From Oscillospiraceae bacterium (lineage in GTDB: Bacteria > Bacillota > Clostridia > Oscillospirales > Oscillospiraceae): a stretch of DNA of 31,583 nt. Made by a program: the position numbers and the translations under genes. Positions 15,055 to 23,565 of the stretch are shown piece by piece. The stretch spans positions 1-31,583 of the forward strand of contig JAEDJB010000005.1 of the NCBI GenBank assembly GCA_016296565.1, given 5' to 3'. The notes beneath the pieces were generated by a model. It saw nothing but the letters and a program-made list of their open reading frames with translations. It searched no databases and had not been told where the DNA came from. How positions within the stretch are numbered: the stretch's first letter is position 1; each line of letters opens with the position of its first letter.

Positions 15055-16503
15055 TTGAAACTATCCCGGCTGACCCAGGGCATCGCCCTGGAGGACCGTG
15101 TCGGTCAGGATGTTGAAATTACCGCGCTCACCTGTGACACCCGGAACCTGCCCCCCGGCGGCCTCTTTGCCGCTCTGGAGGGGAGCAGCCAGGACGGGAA
15201 CCGGTTCATTCCCCGGGCCCTGGAACAGGGCGCGGCGGCGGTCCTCTGCCGCTGTCCGCCCCAGGCCCCCGGCCCCTGGCTGGTGGCCCCCGACCCCCGG
15301 CAGGCCTACGGCCAGCTGTGCGCCAACTGGTTCGGAAACCCGGGGGAAGCTATGACATTGCTGGCGGTCACCGGCACCAACGGAAAGACCACCACCACCT
15401 ACCTGTTAAAACACGTCCTGGAGCAGGTGCTGGGGGCCAAGGTAGGCCTCATCGGCACCAACCAGAACCTGATCGGGGACACGGTCCTGCCCGCCCGGCG
15501 GACCACCCCGGACCCCTACACCCTCCAGTGCCTGCTGGAGCAGATGAAGGGGGCGGGCTGCACCCACGTGGTGATGGAGGCCTCCTCCCACGCCCTGGAC
15601 CAGCGGCGCACCGCCGGCCTGTGGTTTGAGGGGGGAATCTTCACCAACCTGACCCGGGACCATCTGGACTATCACGGCACCATGGAGGCCTACCGCCAGG
15701 CCAAGGAGCGGCTGTTCCACCAGTGCCGGACGGGGTTCTTTAACTTAGACGACGGGGCCGGCCGGACCTTTGCCCGGACCGCCCCCTGCCAGAAAGTCAC
15801 CTTCTCCCAGACCCGGGGGGAGGCGGACGTTTCGGCCCGGGGCATCCGCCTGCGGCCGGACGGAGCCCGGTTTCAGGTGAAGGCGGGGGAGGAGAGCTGC
15901 CAGGTGAACCTTCCTCTGCCCGGGGGCTTTTCTGTGAGCAACGCCCTGGGGGTGATCGCCTGTTGCCGTCACCTGGGCTGCCCCCTGGAACAGATCGCCG
16001 AGGCCCTTTCCTCCTTTCCGGGGGTGAAGGGGCGGATGGAGTTGGTCCCCGTTCCCGCACCCTATACCGTTCTCATTGACTACGCCCACACCCCCGACGC
16101 TTTGGAAAAGGTCCTCACCGCCGCCCGGGAGGTGACCCAGTGCCGCCTGCTGTGCCTGTTTGGCTGCGGGGGCGACCGGGACCGGACCAAGCGCCCCATC
16201 ATGGGGGAGATTGCCGGGGAGCTGGCGGATCTGGTGATTCTCACCTCCGACAACCCCCGCACTGAGGACCCGGAAACCATCCTGGACCAGGTGGCCGCGG
16301 GCTTTCCCACGGGCTTTACCAACTGGGTCCGCCAGCCGGACCGCCGGGCAGCCATCCGGGAGGCGCTGGCCATGGGCCGGGCCGGAGACGTGATTCTCCT
16401 GGCGGGAAAGGGCCATGAAACCTACCAGGACGTCGGCGGCCGGCAAATCCATTTGGACGAACGCGAAGAAATCACTTCCTTTTTCCGTCAGAATACGGTA
16501 TAA
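15055..16503 (+). CDS. murE: UDP-N-acetylmuramoyl-L-alanyl-D-glutamate--diaminopimelate ligase
   Basis: This 482-residue Mur ligase adds the third stem-peptide residue to UDP-MurNAc-Ala-Glu. The ATP-binding P-loop TGTNGKTT lies at about 106-113. The central domain includes EASSHALDQ and the LTRDHLDYHG motif. The C-terminal domain carries DNPR at 399-402, the motif associated with meso-diaminopimelate rather than lysine. The cell wall is therefore predicted to be mDAP-type. The start is TTG 15055 behind TAGGAGGG. The 57-base gap from the PBP gene and same-strand order suggest co-transcription. murF, the usual next gene, is missing. Confidence 0.96.
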   Translation: MKLSRLTQGIALEDRVGQDVEITALTCDTRNLPPGGLFAALEGSSQDGNRFIPRALEQGAAAVLCRCPPQAPGPWLVAPDPRQAYGQLCANWFGNPGEAMTLLAVTGTNGKTTTTYLLKHVLEQVLGAKVGLIGTNQNLIGDTVLPARRTTPDPYTLQCLLEQMKGAGCTHVVMEASSHALDQRRTAGLWFEGGIFTNLTRDHLDYHGTMEAYRQAKERLFHQCRTGFFNLDDGAGRTFARTAPCQKVTFSQTRGEADVSARGIRLRPDGARFQVKAGEESCQVNLPLPGGFSVSNALGVIACCRHLGCPLEQIAEALSSFPGVKGRMELVPVPAPYTVLIDYAHTPDALEKVLTAAREVTQCRLLCLFGCGGDRDRTKRPIMGEIAGELADLVILTSDNPRTEDPETILDQVAAGFPTGFTNWVRQPDRRAAIREALAMGRAGDVILLAGKGHETYQDVGGRQIHLDEREEITSFFRQNTV

Positions 16504-16510
16504 TACCCTT

Positions 16511-16551
16511 TTGGCGGCGGAGACAGCCTGGGAGAACAGGCTCCGCCGGGA
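16511..16551 (+). promoter_or_regulatory. Imperfect hairpin between murE and mraY
   Basis: GGCGGA near 16515 pairs with TCCGCC near 16542-16547, and an inner GCCTG pairs with CAGGC, with a bulge on the 5' side. No T-run follows, so it is not a clear terminator. Bases 16499-16504 read TATAAT but have no credible -35, so a dedicated mraY promoter is doubtful. The gap is where murF would normally lie. Confidence 0.35.
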
Positions 16552-16585
16552 AAAATGACGTTGAAACACGCGGAGGTGCAAACCA

Positions 16586-17614
16586 ATGGATCCCATTCTC
16601 ATGAAGATGCTGGCGGCAGCCATCCTTGGCTTTGCCATCAGCGCGGCTTTGGGCAAGGTGCTCATCCCGGCGCTGCGGCGGCTGAAGGCAGGCCAGTCCA
16701 TCAAGGAAGACGGCCCCACCTGGCACATGGCAAAGCAGGGGACCCCCACCATGGGCGGCCTGATGTTCATTGCGGCAACGGTGATAACGGTGCTGGTGCT
16801 CAACGCCAGGGCCATCTTTGTGGAAGGGGACTGGACCTGCGTCTTTGTGCTCCTCTTCGCCCTGGTCTTCGGCCTCATCGGCTTTCTGGATGACTACGCC
16901 AAGGTGAAGAAAAAGGAGAATACCGGCCTCACCGCCAGCCAGAAGTTCCTGCTCCAGCTGGCGGCGGCCATTCTGTTTATCGTGCTGCTGCGGAAGTTCG
17001 GCATTCTCTCCCCCAACCTGTATGTGCCCTTCTTCGGGGTGGAGTGGAAGCTGCCCTGGGTGGTGTACATGATTTTTGCCGCCCTGGTGATCACCGGCTG
17101 CGTCAACGCGGTGAACATCACCGACGGCATCGATGGCCTGGCCGCCGGGGTGACCCTGCCGGTGTGCGCCTTTTTTGCCGCCTCCTTCGCCTATGCCTGT
17201 CTCAACTGGAACCGTCCGGGCAGCGCCGCCATGACGGTGTTTTCCGCCGCCCTCTTCGGGGGGCTGGTGGGCTTTCTGGTGTATAACTTCCACCCGGCCA
17301 AGGTGTTTATGGGGGATACCGGCTCCCTGTTTCTGGGCGGGGCCGTGTGCGGCATGGCCTTTGCCCTGGACCTGCCCCTGATCCTGGTGCTGGTGGGCAT
17401 CATTTACATCGCAGAAACCCTGTCTGATATCATTCAGGTGACCTACTTCAAAGCCACCCACGGCAAGCGGATCTTCCGCATGGCGCCCCTTCACCACCAC
17501 CTGGAGATGGGGGGCTGGAGCGAGGCGAAGCTGGTGTTTGTGTTCACCGGCATCACCCTGGTGTGCTGTGTGCTGGCCTTCTTCGGCGCGGCGGGCCGGT
17601 TTCCCGCCATGTAA
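16586..17614 (+). CDS. mraY: Phospho-N-acetylmuramoyl-pentapeptide-transferase
   Basis: This 342-residue polytopic enzyme, with about ten hydrophobic helices, transfers phospho-MurNAc-pentapeptide from UDP to undecaprenyl phosphate, forming lipid I. Signature motifs are GTPTMGG near residue 50, the DDYAK loop with the Mg-binding aspartates, NITDGIDGLAAG, and the C-terminal APLHHHLE histidine motif. CGGAGG precedes ATG 16586. The usual neighbour murD is absent. ftsW begins 40 bases downstream. Confidence 0.97.
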   Translation: MDPILMKMLAAAILGFAISAALGKVLIPALRRLKAGQSIKEDGPTWHMAKQGTPTMGGLMFIAATVITVLVLNARAIFVEGDWTCVFVLLFALVFGLIGFLDDYAKVKKKENTGLTASQKFLLQLAAAILFIVLLRKFGILSPNLYVPFFGVEWKLPWVVYMIFAALVITGCVNAVNITDGIDGLAAGVTLPVCAFFAASFAYACLNWNRPGSAAMTVFSAALFGGLVGFLVYNFHPAKVFMGDTGSLFLGGAVCGMAFALDLPLILVLVGIIYIAETLSDIIQVTYFKATHGKRIFRMAPLHHHLEMGGWSEAKLVFVFTGITLVCCVLAFFGAAGRFPAM

Positions 17615-17654
17615 CCCTGTTTTTTAATTCTCGCGTCCGGGAGGGATTGTATCC

Positions 17655-18878
17655 GTGGCAAAGACCCTACGAAGTCCACTGAAAAGAAAAGAACGCACGG
17701 CAAAGCCCAAGACCCAGATTCAGGGTCAGGTGGATATGCCCTTCATGCTGCTGACCGTCCTGCTGGTGGTCATCGGCCTGGTGATGCTGCTCTCGGCCTC
17801 TTACCCCACGGCTATCTACGACCCACAGAACCGGACCGGCGGCGACGCCTTCTACTACTTCAAGCGGCAGGCTGTGTTCGCCCTGCTGGGCTTTGCGGTG
17901 ATGTATGTCGTCTCCAAGCTCAACTACCGGGGTCTGCAGGGGCTGGCTCTCACCATCCTGTTGATCTCCTTCGTGGCCATGCTGGCGGTGAAGGTCCCCG
18001 GCCTGGGCTATACCTCCGGCGGCGCCACCCGCTGGCTGAAATACCCCATCCAGTGGCAGCCCTCGGAGCTGGGCAAGTTCGGCCTGATTCTGTACTTTTC
18101 CGCCCGCCTGGCCAAGCGGGACGAGCGGATTCCCCTGTCCTTCAACCCCCGGACCAGGCGGGGCCGCCTGGGCAACTGGCTGGAGCGCATCGGCTTCTTC
18201 GAGCTGGTGCCCTATGTCCTGGTGCTGGGCATCATGATCGGCATTCTAGCCATTCAGCCCCACATGTCCGCCTCCATCCAGATGGTGGTCATTGCTGCCG
18301 CCATCCTCTTTGCCGGGGGCATTTCCGTGGGCTGGTTCATTGCCGGCGGCGCGGGGGTGGGCGGTGCCCTTGCCGTCATCATCCTGGGCACCGACTACAT
18401 GACCTCCCGGATCAAAAACTGGCGCAACCCCTGGGACGATGCCCTGGATAAGGGTCTGCAGGCGGTTCAGTCCATGCTGGCCATCGGCTCCGGCGGCCTC
18501 TTCGGGGTGGGCCTGGGCAACAGCCGGCAGAAGTTTTTGTACCTGCCGGAGCCTCAGAACGACTTTATCTTTGCCATCGTCTGCGAGGAGCTGGGCCTGG
18601 TGGGGGCCACCCTGATCCTGGCCCTCTTCGCCCTGCTGATTGTCCGGGGCTACTGGCTGGCCCTTCACGCCCGGGATAAGTTCGGCTCCCTGGTCATCGT
18701 GGGCATCATCACCCTCTTTGCCTTCCAGGTGTTTGCCAACGTGGCGGTGGTGACCAACCTCTTCCCGGTGACGGGCATCTCCCTGCCCTTCTTCAGCTCG
18801 GGGGGATCGGCCCTCATCATCCAGATGGCGGAAATGGGGCTGGTGCTCAGTATATCCAGGCAAAACCCGGTGAACTAA
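17655..18878 (+). CDS. ftsW: Lipid II glycosyltransferase FtsW (SEDS family)
   Basis: This 407-residue SEDS protein has about ten transmembrane helices after a basic 30-residue cytoplasmic leader. Characteristic stretches are RWLKYP-IQWQPSELGK, the large extracellular loop with NWRNPWDD, QSMLAIGSGGLFG, and the PVTGISLPFFSSGGSAL motif near the end. SEDS proteins polymerise lipid II together with a class B PBP. The PASTA-PBP upstream is the likely partner. FtsW, RodA and SpoVE are hard to separate by sequence alone. The dcw position between mraY and murG favours FtsW (or SpoVE). The start is GTG 17655 behind GGGAGGG. Confidence 0.92.
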   Translation: MAKTLRSPLKRKERTAKPKTQIQGQVDMPFMLLTVLLVVIGLVMLLSASYPTAIYDPQNRTGGDAFYYFKRQAVFALLGFAVMYVVSKLNYRGLQGLALTILLISFVAMLAVKVPGLGYTSGGATRWLKYPIQWQPSELGKFGLILYFSARLAKRDERIPLSFNPRTRRGRLGNWLERIGFFELVPYVLVLGIMIGILAIQPHMSASIQMVVIAAAILFAGGISVGWFIAGGAGVGGALAVIILGTDYMTSRIKNWRNPWDDALDKGLQAVQSMLAIGSGGLFGVGLGNSRQKFLYLPEPQNDFIFAIVCEELGLVGATLILALFALLIVRGYWLALHARDKFGSLVIVGIITLFAFQVFANVAVVTNLFPVTGISLPFFSSGGSALIIQMAEMGLVLSISRQNPVN

Positions 18879-18880
18879 AG

Positions 18881-18915
18881 CAATCCTGGACCCGCTTCGC
18901 TGGGCTCCAGGATTG
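18881..18915 (+). promoter_or_regulatory. Hairpin in the ftsW-murG spacer
   Basis: CAATCCTGG (18881-18889) pairs with CCAGGATTG (18907-18915), extended inward by CCC with GGG around GCTTCGCT. It begins 3 bases after the ftsW stop and lacks a T-run. It may protect or punctuate the transcript ahead of murG, or be a dispersed hairpin repeat. Confidence 0.5.
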
Positions 18916-18971
18916 GAACTTGCACTGCGTTCAGCGCACGGGCCGTTGGCCAGAGAAAAGGAGCGTTCATT

Positions 18972-20084
18972 ATGAAAGTGTTGTTTACCTGCGGCGGCAC
19001 GGCGGGGCATATTAACCCCGCGGTGGCTCTGGCCCGCATGGTTCAGGAGAGAAACGCCGGCAGCCAGGTTCTCTTTGTGGGGGCCAAGGGCGGGATGGAG
19101 GAGCGGCTGGTGCCGAAGGAGGGGTTCCCTCTGGAAACGGTGACCATCAGCTCCTTTTGGCGCAGCCTGAGCCCCTCCGGCATCCGCCACAATTTAAAAA
19201 CCCTGCGCAACCTGTCCGTGTCCAAACACGAGGCCGCCCGGATTCTGGACGACTTCCAGCCTGACCTGGTGGTGGGCACGGGGGGCTACGCCTCCTACCC
19301 GGTGGTCCATGAGGCCGCCCGCCGGGGCATCCCCACGGCGGTGCACGAGTCCAACGCGGTGCCCGGCCTCACCACCCAGCGGCTGGCCAAGGTGGCCGAC
19401 CGGGTGATGGTGGGCTATGAGGAGTCCCGGGCCAGCTACTCCGACCCCGGGAAAGTGGTGGTCACCGGCACCCCGGTGCGGGGCGACTTCTTTACGTACA
19501 CCAAGGAGGAAGCCAGGGCTGCCCTGGGCATCACGGACGACCGTCCCCTGCTCCTGTCCTACTGGGGCAGCCTGGGGGCCGACGTGATGAACGGATACAT
19601 GACCGACTTTATCCGCCAGGAGATCCAGGCGGGCTGCCCCTTCCACCACATCCACGGTGCGGGGCGAAACTTTGAGACCATGTCCCAGGCGCTGAAGGAC
19701 GTTCCGCTGCCCGAGGCGGTCCAGCTGCGGGAGTACATCTACGACATGCCTACGGTGATGGCCGCGGCGGACCTGGTGCTCTGCCGGGGCGGGGCGTCCA
19801 CCCTGTCGGAGCTCACCGCCATCGGCAAGCCCGCGGTGATCGTCCCCTCTCCCAACGTGACCAACAACCACCAGGAGAAAAACGCCAACGTGCTGGCCAG
19901 GCAGGGCGGCGCGGTGGTGCTGCTGGAGCCGGTGTGCAGCGGCCAGACCCTGTACAAGACCGCCTCCGACCTGCTGTCTGACGATGCCCGCCGGGCGGAG
20001 ATGGCCCAGGCCATGGCCGAGGTGGGTATCCCCGAGGCAGCGGAAAAAATCTACGAAACGCTGATGGGACTGCTCCCGGCGTAA
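18972..20084 (+). CDS. murG: UDP-GlcNAc:lipid I N-acetylglucosaminyltransferase
   Basis: This 370-residue GT-B glycosyltransferase adds GlcNAc to lipid I to make lipid II on the inner membrane face. It shows the N-terminal TCGGTAGHINPA loop, VVGTGGYASYP, HESNAVPGLTT, and the UDP-GlcNAc binding stretch CRGGASTLSELTAIGKPAVIVPSP followed by NNHQEKNA. The middle glycine-rich loop reads SYWGSLGAD where most MurGs have a GGS triplet, an unusual substitution. AAAGGAG precedes ATG 18972. murA follows after 75 bases. Confidence 0.96.
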   Translation: MKVLFTCGGTAGHINPAVALARMVQERNAGSQVLFVGAKGGMEERLVPKEGFPLETVTISSFWRSLSPSGIRHNLKTLRNLSVSKHEAARILDDFQPDLVVGTGGYASYPVVHEAARRGIPTAVHESNAVPGLTTQRLAKVADRVMVGYEESRASYSDPGKVVVTGTPVRGDFFTYTKEEARAALGITDDRPLLLSYWGSLGADVMNGYMTDFIRQEIQAGCPFHHIHGAGRNFETMSQALKDVPLPEAVQLREYIYDMPTVMAAADLVLCRGGASTLSELTAIGKPAVIVPSPNVTNNHQEKNANVLARQGGAVVLLEPVCSGQTLYKTASDLLSDDARRAEMAQAMAEVGIPEAAEKIYETLMGLLPA

Positions 20085-20159
20085 CAACCGGGGCACCACC
20101 CCCTTTCCCCCCGCATAGGATGGCGTAAACAGCCACAGACCTGGATCGGGGGAGAGAAG

Positions 20160-21413
20160 ATGGAGTATTATGCAGTGCGGGGAGGCCGCCCCCTGGAGGG
20201 GGCCGTGGCCGTCCACGGAGCAAAGAACAGCGCCCTGCCCATTCTGGCAGCTGCCCTGCTGGCGGAGGGGGAGAGCGTCATACATAACTGCCCGGACCTG
20301 ACCGACATCGCCGGGGCGCTGGAGATTCTCACCAGCCTGGGCTGCCGGGTCACCCGGGAGGGGCGCACCGTCCGGGTGGACACCACCTGCCGCCAGGGCT
20401 GGGCTGTGCCCGACCGCCTCATGGGGCAGATGCGGGCCTCGGTCCTCTTTCTGGGGTCCCTGCTGGCCCGGTCCGGGCGGGCAGAGGCCTGCTGGCCGGG
20501 AGGCTGCGCCCTGGGTTCCCGGCCCATTGACCTGCACATCCGGGCCTTTCAGGCTCTGGGGGCCCAGGTGCTGGACCGGGAGGGCCGGCTTTTCTGCCGG
20601 GCCGACCGCCTGCGGGGCCGCCGTCTGGCCCTGCCCTTTCCCAGCGTAGGGGCCACGGAAAACACCATGCTGGCCGCCTGCGGCGCGGAAGGAATTACCA
20701 TCCTGGACAACGCCGCCCGGGAGCCGGAGATTGTGGACTTGCAAGGCTTTCTCCGGTCCATGGGGGCGGAGGTCTCCGGGGCGGGCACCAGCCAGATCCG
20801 CGTCCGGGGCGGGCTGCCTCTGCACCCCGGCTCCTATACCGTCATGGCCGACCGGATCGTCACTGCCACCTACCTGTGCGCGGTGGCCGCCGCCGGCGGG
20901 GAGGGGGAGCTGCTGGGGGCGGACGGCACCATGCTGGCCCCGGTGGTGGACACCCTCCGCCTGGCCGGCTGCCAGGTGGAGCAGAAACCGGACCGGTTGT
21001 GGATCTGCCGGAAGGGTCCCCTGCAGCCGGTGGGAACGGTGACCACCGGCCCGTACCCCGCCTTTCCCACAGACGCCCAGCCTCTGCTGGCGGCGGTGCT
21101 GGCGGCGGGACAGGGGGAGAGCCGGATCGTGGAAACCATCTTCGACCAGCGCTTCCGGTATACCGAAGAGTTAAAGAAAATGGGAGCCGCCATTTCGGTG
21201 GAGGGCTCCGCTGCCCAGATTACCGGCCGTCCCCTCCGGGGGGCGCAGGTGGAGGCCGCCGACCTGCGGGGCGGGGCCGCCCTGGTCATCGCCGCCCTGG
21301 CGGCGGCGGGAGACAGCCGGATTTTCGGGCTGGAGCACCTGGACCGGGGCTACGAGAGCCTGGACCGGGACCTGGCCGCCTTAGGCGCAGGGATTCAGCG
21401 CACCACAGGATAG
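20160..21413 (+). CDS. murA: UDP-N-acetylglucosamine 1-carboxyvinyltransferase
   Basis: This 417-residue EPSP-synthase-fold enzyme performs the first committed step of peptidoglycan synthesis, transferring enolpyruvate from PEP to UDP-GlcNAc. Lys22-Asn23 in the HGAKNSALP motif and the catalytic loop GGCALGSRP with Cys116 are present. The cysteine is the residue alkylated by fosfomycin, so the enzyme is predicted to be of the sensitive type. It sits between murG and ftsQ, a common clostridial order. Many Firmicutes carry a second MurA elsewhere, which cannot be judged here. Confidence 0.96.
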   Translation: MEYYAVRGGRPLEGAVAVHGAKNSALPILAAALLAEGESVIHNCPDLTDIAGALEILTSLGCRVTREGRTVRVDTTCRQGWAVPDRLMGQMRASVLFLGSLLARSGRAEACWPGGCALGSRPIDLHIRAFQALGAQVLDREGRLFCRADRLRGRRLALPFPSVGATENTMLAACGAEGITILDNAAREPEIVDLQGFLRSMGAEVSGAGTSQIRVRGGLPLHPGSYTVMADRIVTATYLCAVAAAGGEGELLGADGTMLAPVVDTLRLAGCQVEQKPDRLWICRKGPLQPVGTVTTGPYPAFPTDAQPLLAAVLAAGQGESRIVETIFDQRFRYTEELKKMGAAISVEGSAAQITGRPLRGAQVEAADLRGGAALVIAALAAAGDSRIFGLEHLDRGYESLDRDLAALGAGIQRTTG

Positions 21414-21425
21414 AGGAAAAGCAGT

Positions 21426-22181
21426 ATGGCGAAAAAACAAAAGGAAACCAAATACCGCACCGTGCGGGGAGGCATCCTCTACGGCATCCTGACGGCTGTT
21501 CTGGTGGCCGTCTCCGTGGTGCTGGCCTGCACCGTCTTCTTCCGGGTGGAGGAGGTCACCGTGGAGGGCTGCGAGCGCTACTCCGCCGAGCAGGTCCTGG
21601 CGGTGGCGGCGGTGGAGAAGGGGGCCAACCTGATTCTCACCCCCTCTGACCAGATCGCGCACCGGATCAGCAAAAATCTGCCCTATGTGGACACGGTGCA
21701 GGTGCAGAAGCGTTTTCCCACCACCCTGAAGCTGGTGATCACCGAGTCCCAGCCTGTGGCGGTGATGGCCGCCGGGGAGGAGCAGTGGATCATCGACGCC
21801 AAGGGAAAGGTTCTGGAAAAGGCCGACGAGGGCCTGGCCCTTCAGTACATCCAGGTAAAGGGTCTGGAGCTGACCTCCCCCCAGCAGGGGCAGCCCGCCC
21901 AGACCGGGCCGGAGGGGGAAAAGCGGCTGGGGAGCCTGCTGGGCCTGCTCCAGGCCCTCCAGGACCAGGAACTCATCGGCGAGATTACGGAGATTGACGC
22001 CTCCTTAAGCACGGAGATCTCCATGGTCTACCAGGGCCGCATCAAGGCGACCATGCTCACCAGCGCCGATTTTAACCGGAGAATCCAGATCTTCGAGGCG
22101 GTGGTGGCCCTGGCCGGGGAGTATGACCGGGGCACCGTGAACCTGAAAACCGAGAAGGTTTTCTTCACCCTGGACAACTGA
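21426..22181 (+). CDS. ftsQ: Cell division protein FtsQ/DivIB
   Basis: This 251-residue bitopic protein has a short basic cytoplasmic tail, a TM helix at about 17-39, then an extracellular POTRA domain beginning at VEEVTVEGCERYSAEQV. A beta domain includes FPTTLKLVITESQPVAV and a glycine/proline-containing linker near 160-175. Family role: scaffold that recruits FtsL/FtsB (DivIC) and regulates FtsWI at the septum. It follows murA by 12 bases and is the last gene before the separate ftsZ promoter. No ftsA lies between it and ftsZ. Confidence 0.9.
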   Translation: MAKKQKETKYRTVRGGILYGILTAVLVAVSVVLACTVFFRVEEVTVEGCERYSAEQVLAVAAVEKGANLILTPSDQIAHRISKNLPYVDTVQVQKRFPTTLKLVITESQPVAVMAAGEEQWIIDAKGKVLEKADEGLALQYIQVKGLELTSPQQGQPAQTGPEGEKRLGSLLGLLQALQDQELIGEITEIDASLSTEISMVYQGRIKATMLTSADFNRRIQIFEAVVALAGEYDRGTVNLKTEKVFFTLDN

Positions 22182-22253
22182 GGCAGGCCCGGAAACGGGG
22201 TCCAATGGAATGAATTTTTTTCGAAAAGATGGAGAATAATTCAAACTTTTCTA

Positions 22254-22282
22254 TTGACCTGCCGAAGAAAGGGCGATACAAT
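22254..22282 (+). promoter_or_regulatory. Predicted SigA promoter of ftsZ
   Basis: TTGACC (22254-22259), a 17-base spacer, and TACAAT (22277-22282), each 5/6 to consensus. They lie in an AT-rich pocket of the 159-base ftsQ-ftsZ gap. The leader to ATG 22341 is about 55 bases and ends in AGGAGG (22328-22333). ftsZ can thus be transcribed independently of the upstream cluster. Confidence 0.75.
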
Positions 22283-22340
22283 AAAGGAAAATGAAAATTT
22301 CACGAATTTGTTCAGATAAATACACTTAGGAGGATCGATC

Positions 22341-23447
22341 ATGGCGTTTGGATTAGATACCGGAGCTGAGTCCGTTGTTAATATTAAGGTGATCGGCGTT
22401 GGCGGCGGCGGCAGCAACGTGGTAAACCGTATGGTGGAAACGGGTGTAAAGGGCGTTGACTTTATCGCCGTGAACACCGACAAGCAGGCGCTGGCCGTGT
22501 CCGGCGCCAACCAGAAGATCCAGATCGGCGAGAAGCTGACCGAAGGTCAGGGCGCAGGCTCCAACCCCGAGGTGGGCCGTCAGTCCGCTGAGGAGAGCCG
22601 CACCCAGATCTCCAAGGTGCTGGAGGGCACCGACATGGTCTTCATCACCGCCGGCATGGGCGGCGGCACCGGCACCGGCGCAGCACCCATCCTGGCTGAC
22701 CTGGCCAAGGAAATGGATATCCTGACCGTGGGCGTGGTCACCAAGCCCTTCTCCTTCGAAGGCCGCCGCCGGATGCAGCAGGCCGAGCTGGGCATTGAGA
22801 ACCTGCGCACCAAGGTGGACTCCCTGGTCATCATCCCCAACGACCGTCTGAAGTTTGTCACCGAGCAGAAGATCACCCTGTCCAATGCCTTTGAAGTGGC
22901 CGACGATGTGCTGCGCCAGGCTGTGCAGTCCATCTCCGACCTGATCAAGAACACCGGCTTCATCAACCTGGACTTTGCCGACGTGTCCGCCGTCATGAAG
23001 GACGCCGGCATGGCACACATGGGCGTGGGCCGCGCCGCCGGCAAGAACAAGGCCGAGGAAGCTGCCCGCCGCGCCGTTTCCAGCCCCCTGCTGGAGACCT
23101 CCATCAACGGCGCCCGGGGCGTGCTGGTGAACGTCACCGGCTCCACTGACGTGGGCCTGGAGGAAGTGGAAGTGGCCGCCAACCTGGTCCAGGAGGCAGC
23201 CGATCCCAACGCCCTCATCATCTTCGGCGCTACCTTCGACGAGAGCCTGGAGGACGAGATCGTGGTCACCGTCATTGCCACCGGCTTTGACGAGAAGATC
23301 ATGAACAGCAAGTCCACCGTCACCTCCGAGAAGCCCAGCAAGAGCAGCGGCCGTTCCTCCGCCCGCAGCCAGGAGCCTGCCGGCGGTATGGACGACGATG
23401 ATCCCTACAAGGAGATCTTCAAGATCTTCAGCAAGGACAACCGCTGA
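22341..23447 (+). CDS. ftsZ: Cell division GTPase FtsZ
   Basis: This 368-residue tubulin homologue forms the Z ring. The GTP-binding region shows VGGGGSNVVNRM, the tubulin signature GGGTGTGAAP, and the T7-loop region with NLDFADVSAVM for GTP hydrolysis. A Ser/Lys-rich spacer (about 320-350) precedes an acidic patch and the final residues DPYKEIFKIFSKDNR. This tail does not contain the usual D-I-P-x-F-like C-terminal peptide that docks FtsA, SepF, ZapA-type or EzrA partners. The gene is richer in preferred codons than its neighbours, fitting high expression. It is monocistronic by promoter and terminator placement. Confidence 0.98.
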   Translation: MAFGLDTGAESVVNIKVIGVGGGGSNVVNRMVETGVKGVDFIAVNTDKQALAVSGANQKIQIGEKLTEGQGAGSNPEVGRQSAEESRTQISKVLEGTDMVFITAGMGGGTGTGAAPILADLAKEMDILTVGVVTKPFSFEGRRRMQQAELGIENLRTKVDSLVIIPNDRLKFVTEQKITLSNAFEVADDVLRQAVQSISDLIKNTGFINLDFADVSAVMKDAGMAHMGVGRAAGKNKAEEAARRAVSSPLLETSINGARGVLVNVTGSTDVGLEEVEVAANLVQEAADPNALIIFGATFDESLEDEIVVTVIATGFDEKIMNSKSTVTSEKPSKSSGRSSARSQEPAGGMDDDDPYKEIFKIFSKDNR

Positions 23448-23463
23448 AACACAGAAAATTAAG

Positions 23464-23499
23464 AACCGCCCCTTGGAAGCACTCCAAGGGGCGGTTTTT
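23464..23499 (+). terminator. Rho-independent terminator of ftsZ
   Basis: AACCGCCCCTTGGA (23464-23477) pairs with TCCAAGGGGCGGTT (23483-23496), a perfect 14-bp stem with a 5-base loop and a T-run continuing to 23499. It starts 17 bases after the ftsZ stop. Confidence 0.93.
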
Positions 23500-23514
23500 C
23501 TGTGGACAGAAATC

Positions 23515-23565
23515 TTGGCTCCCCCTCTGGGGGAGCTGTCAGCGAAGCTGACTGAGAGGGCGCGC
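23515..23565. repeat. Intergenic double-hairpin repeat (TTGGCTCCCCC family)
   Basis: It starts with TTGGCTCCCCC, the same as the repeat at 5441-5476. It folds into two adjacent hairpins: GCTCCCC with GGGGAGC, then GTCAGC with GCTGAC around GAA. It ends at the stop codon of the leftward SLOG gene. Elements with this double-hairpin layout recur in many clostridial genomes as I remember them. Mobility by a REP-associated transposase is possible but not shown here. Confidence 0.65.

Noticed and set aside
16499..16504. TATAAT at the end of murE as a promoter for mraY
   Set aside because: The hexamer 17 bases upstream (TTCCTT) is a poor -35. Kept only as a remark in the spacer entry.
19194..20825. 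543-codon minus-strand frame spanning murG and murA
   Set aside because: It covers two certain genes and their spacer, with no domain and composition typical of an antisense shadow.
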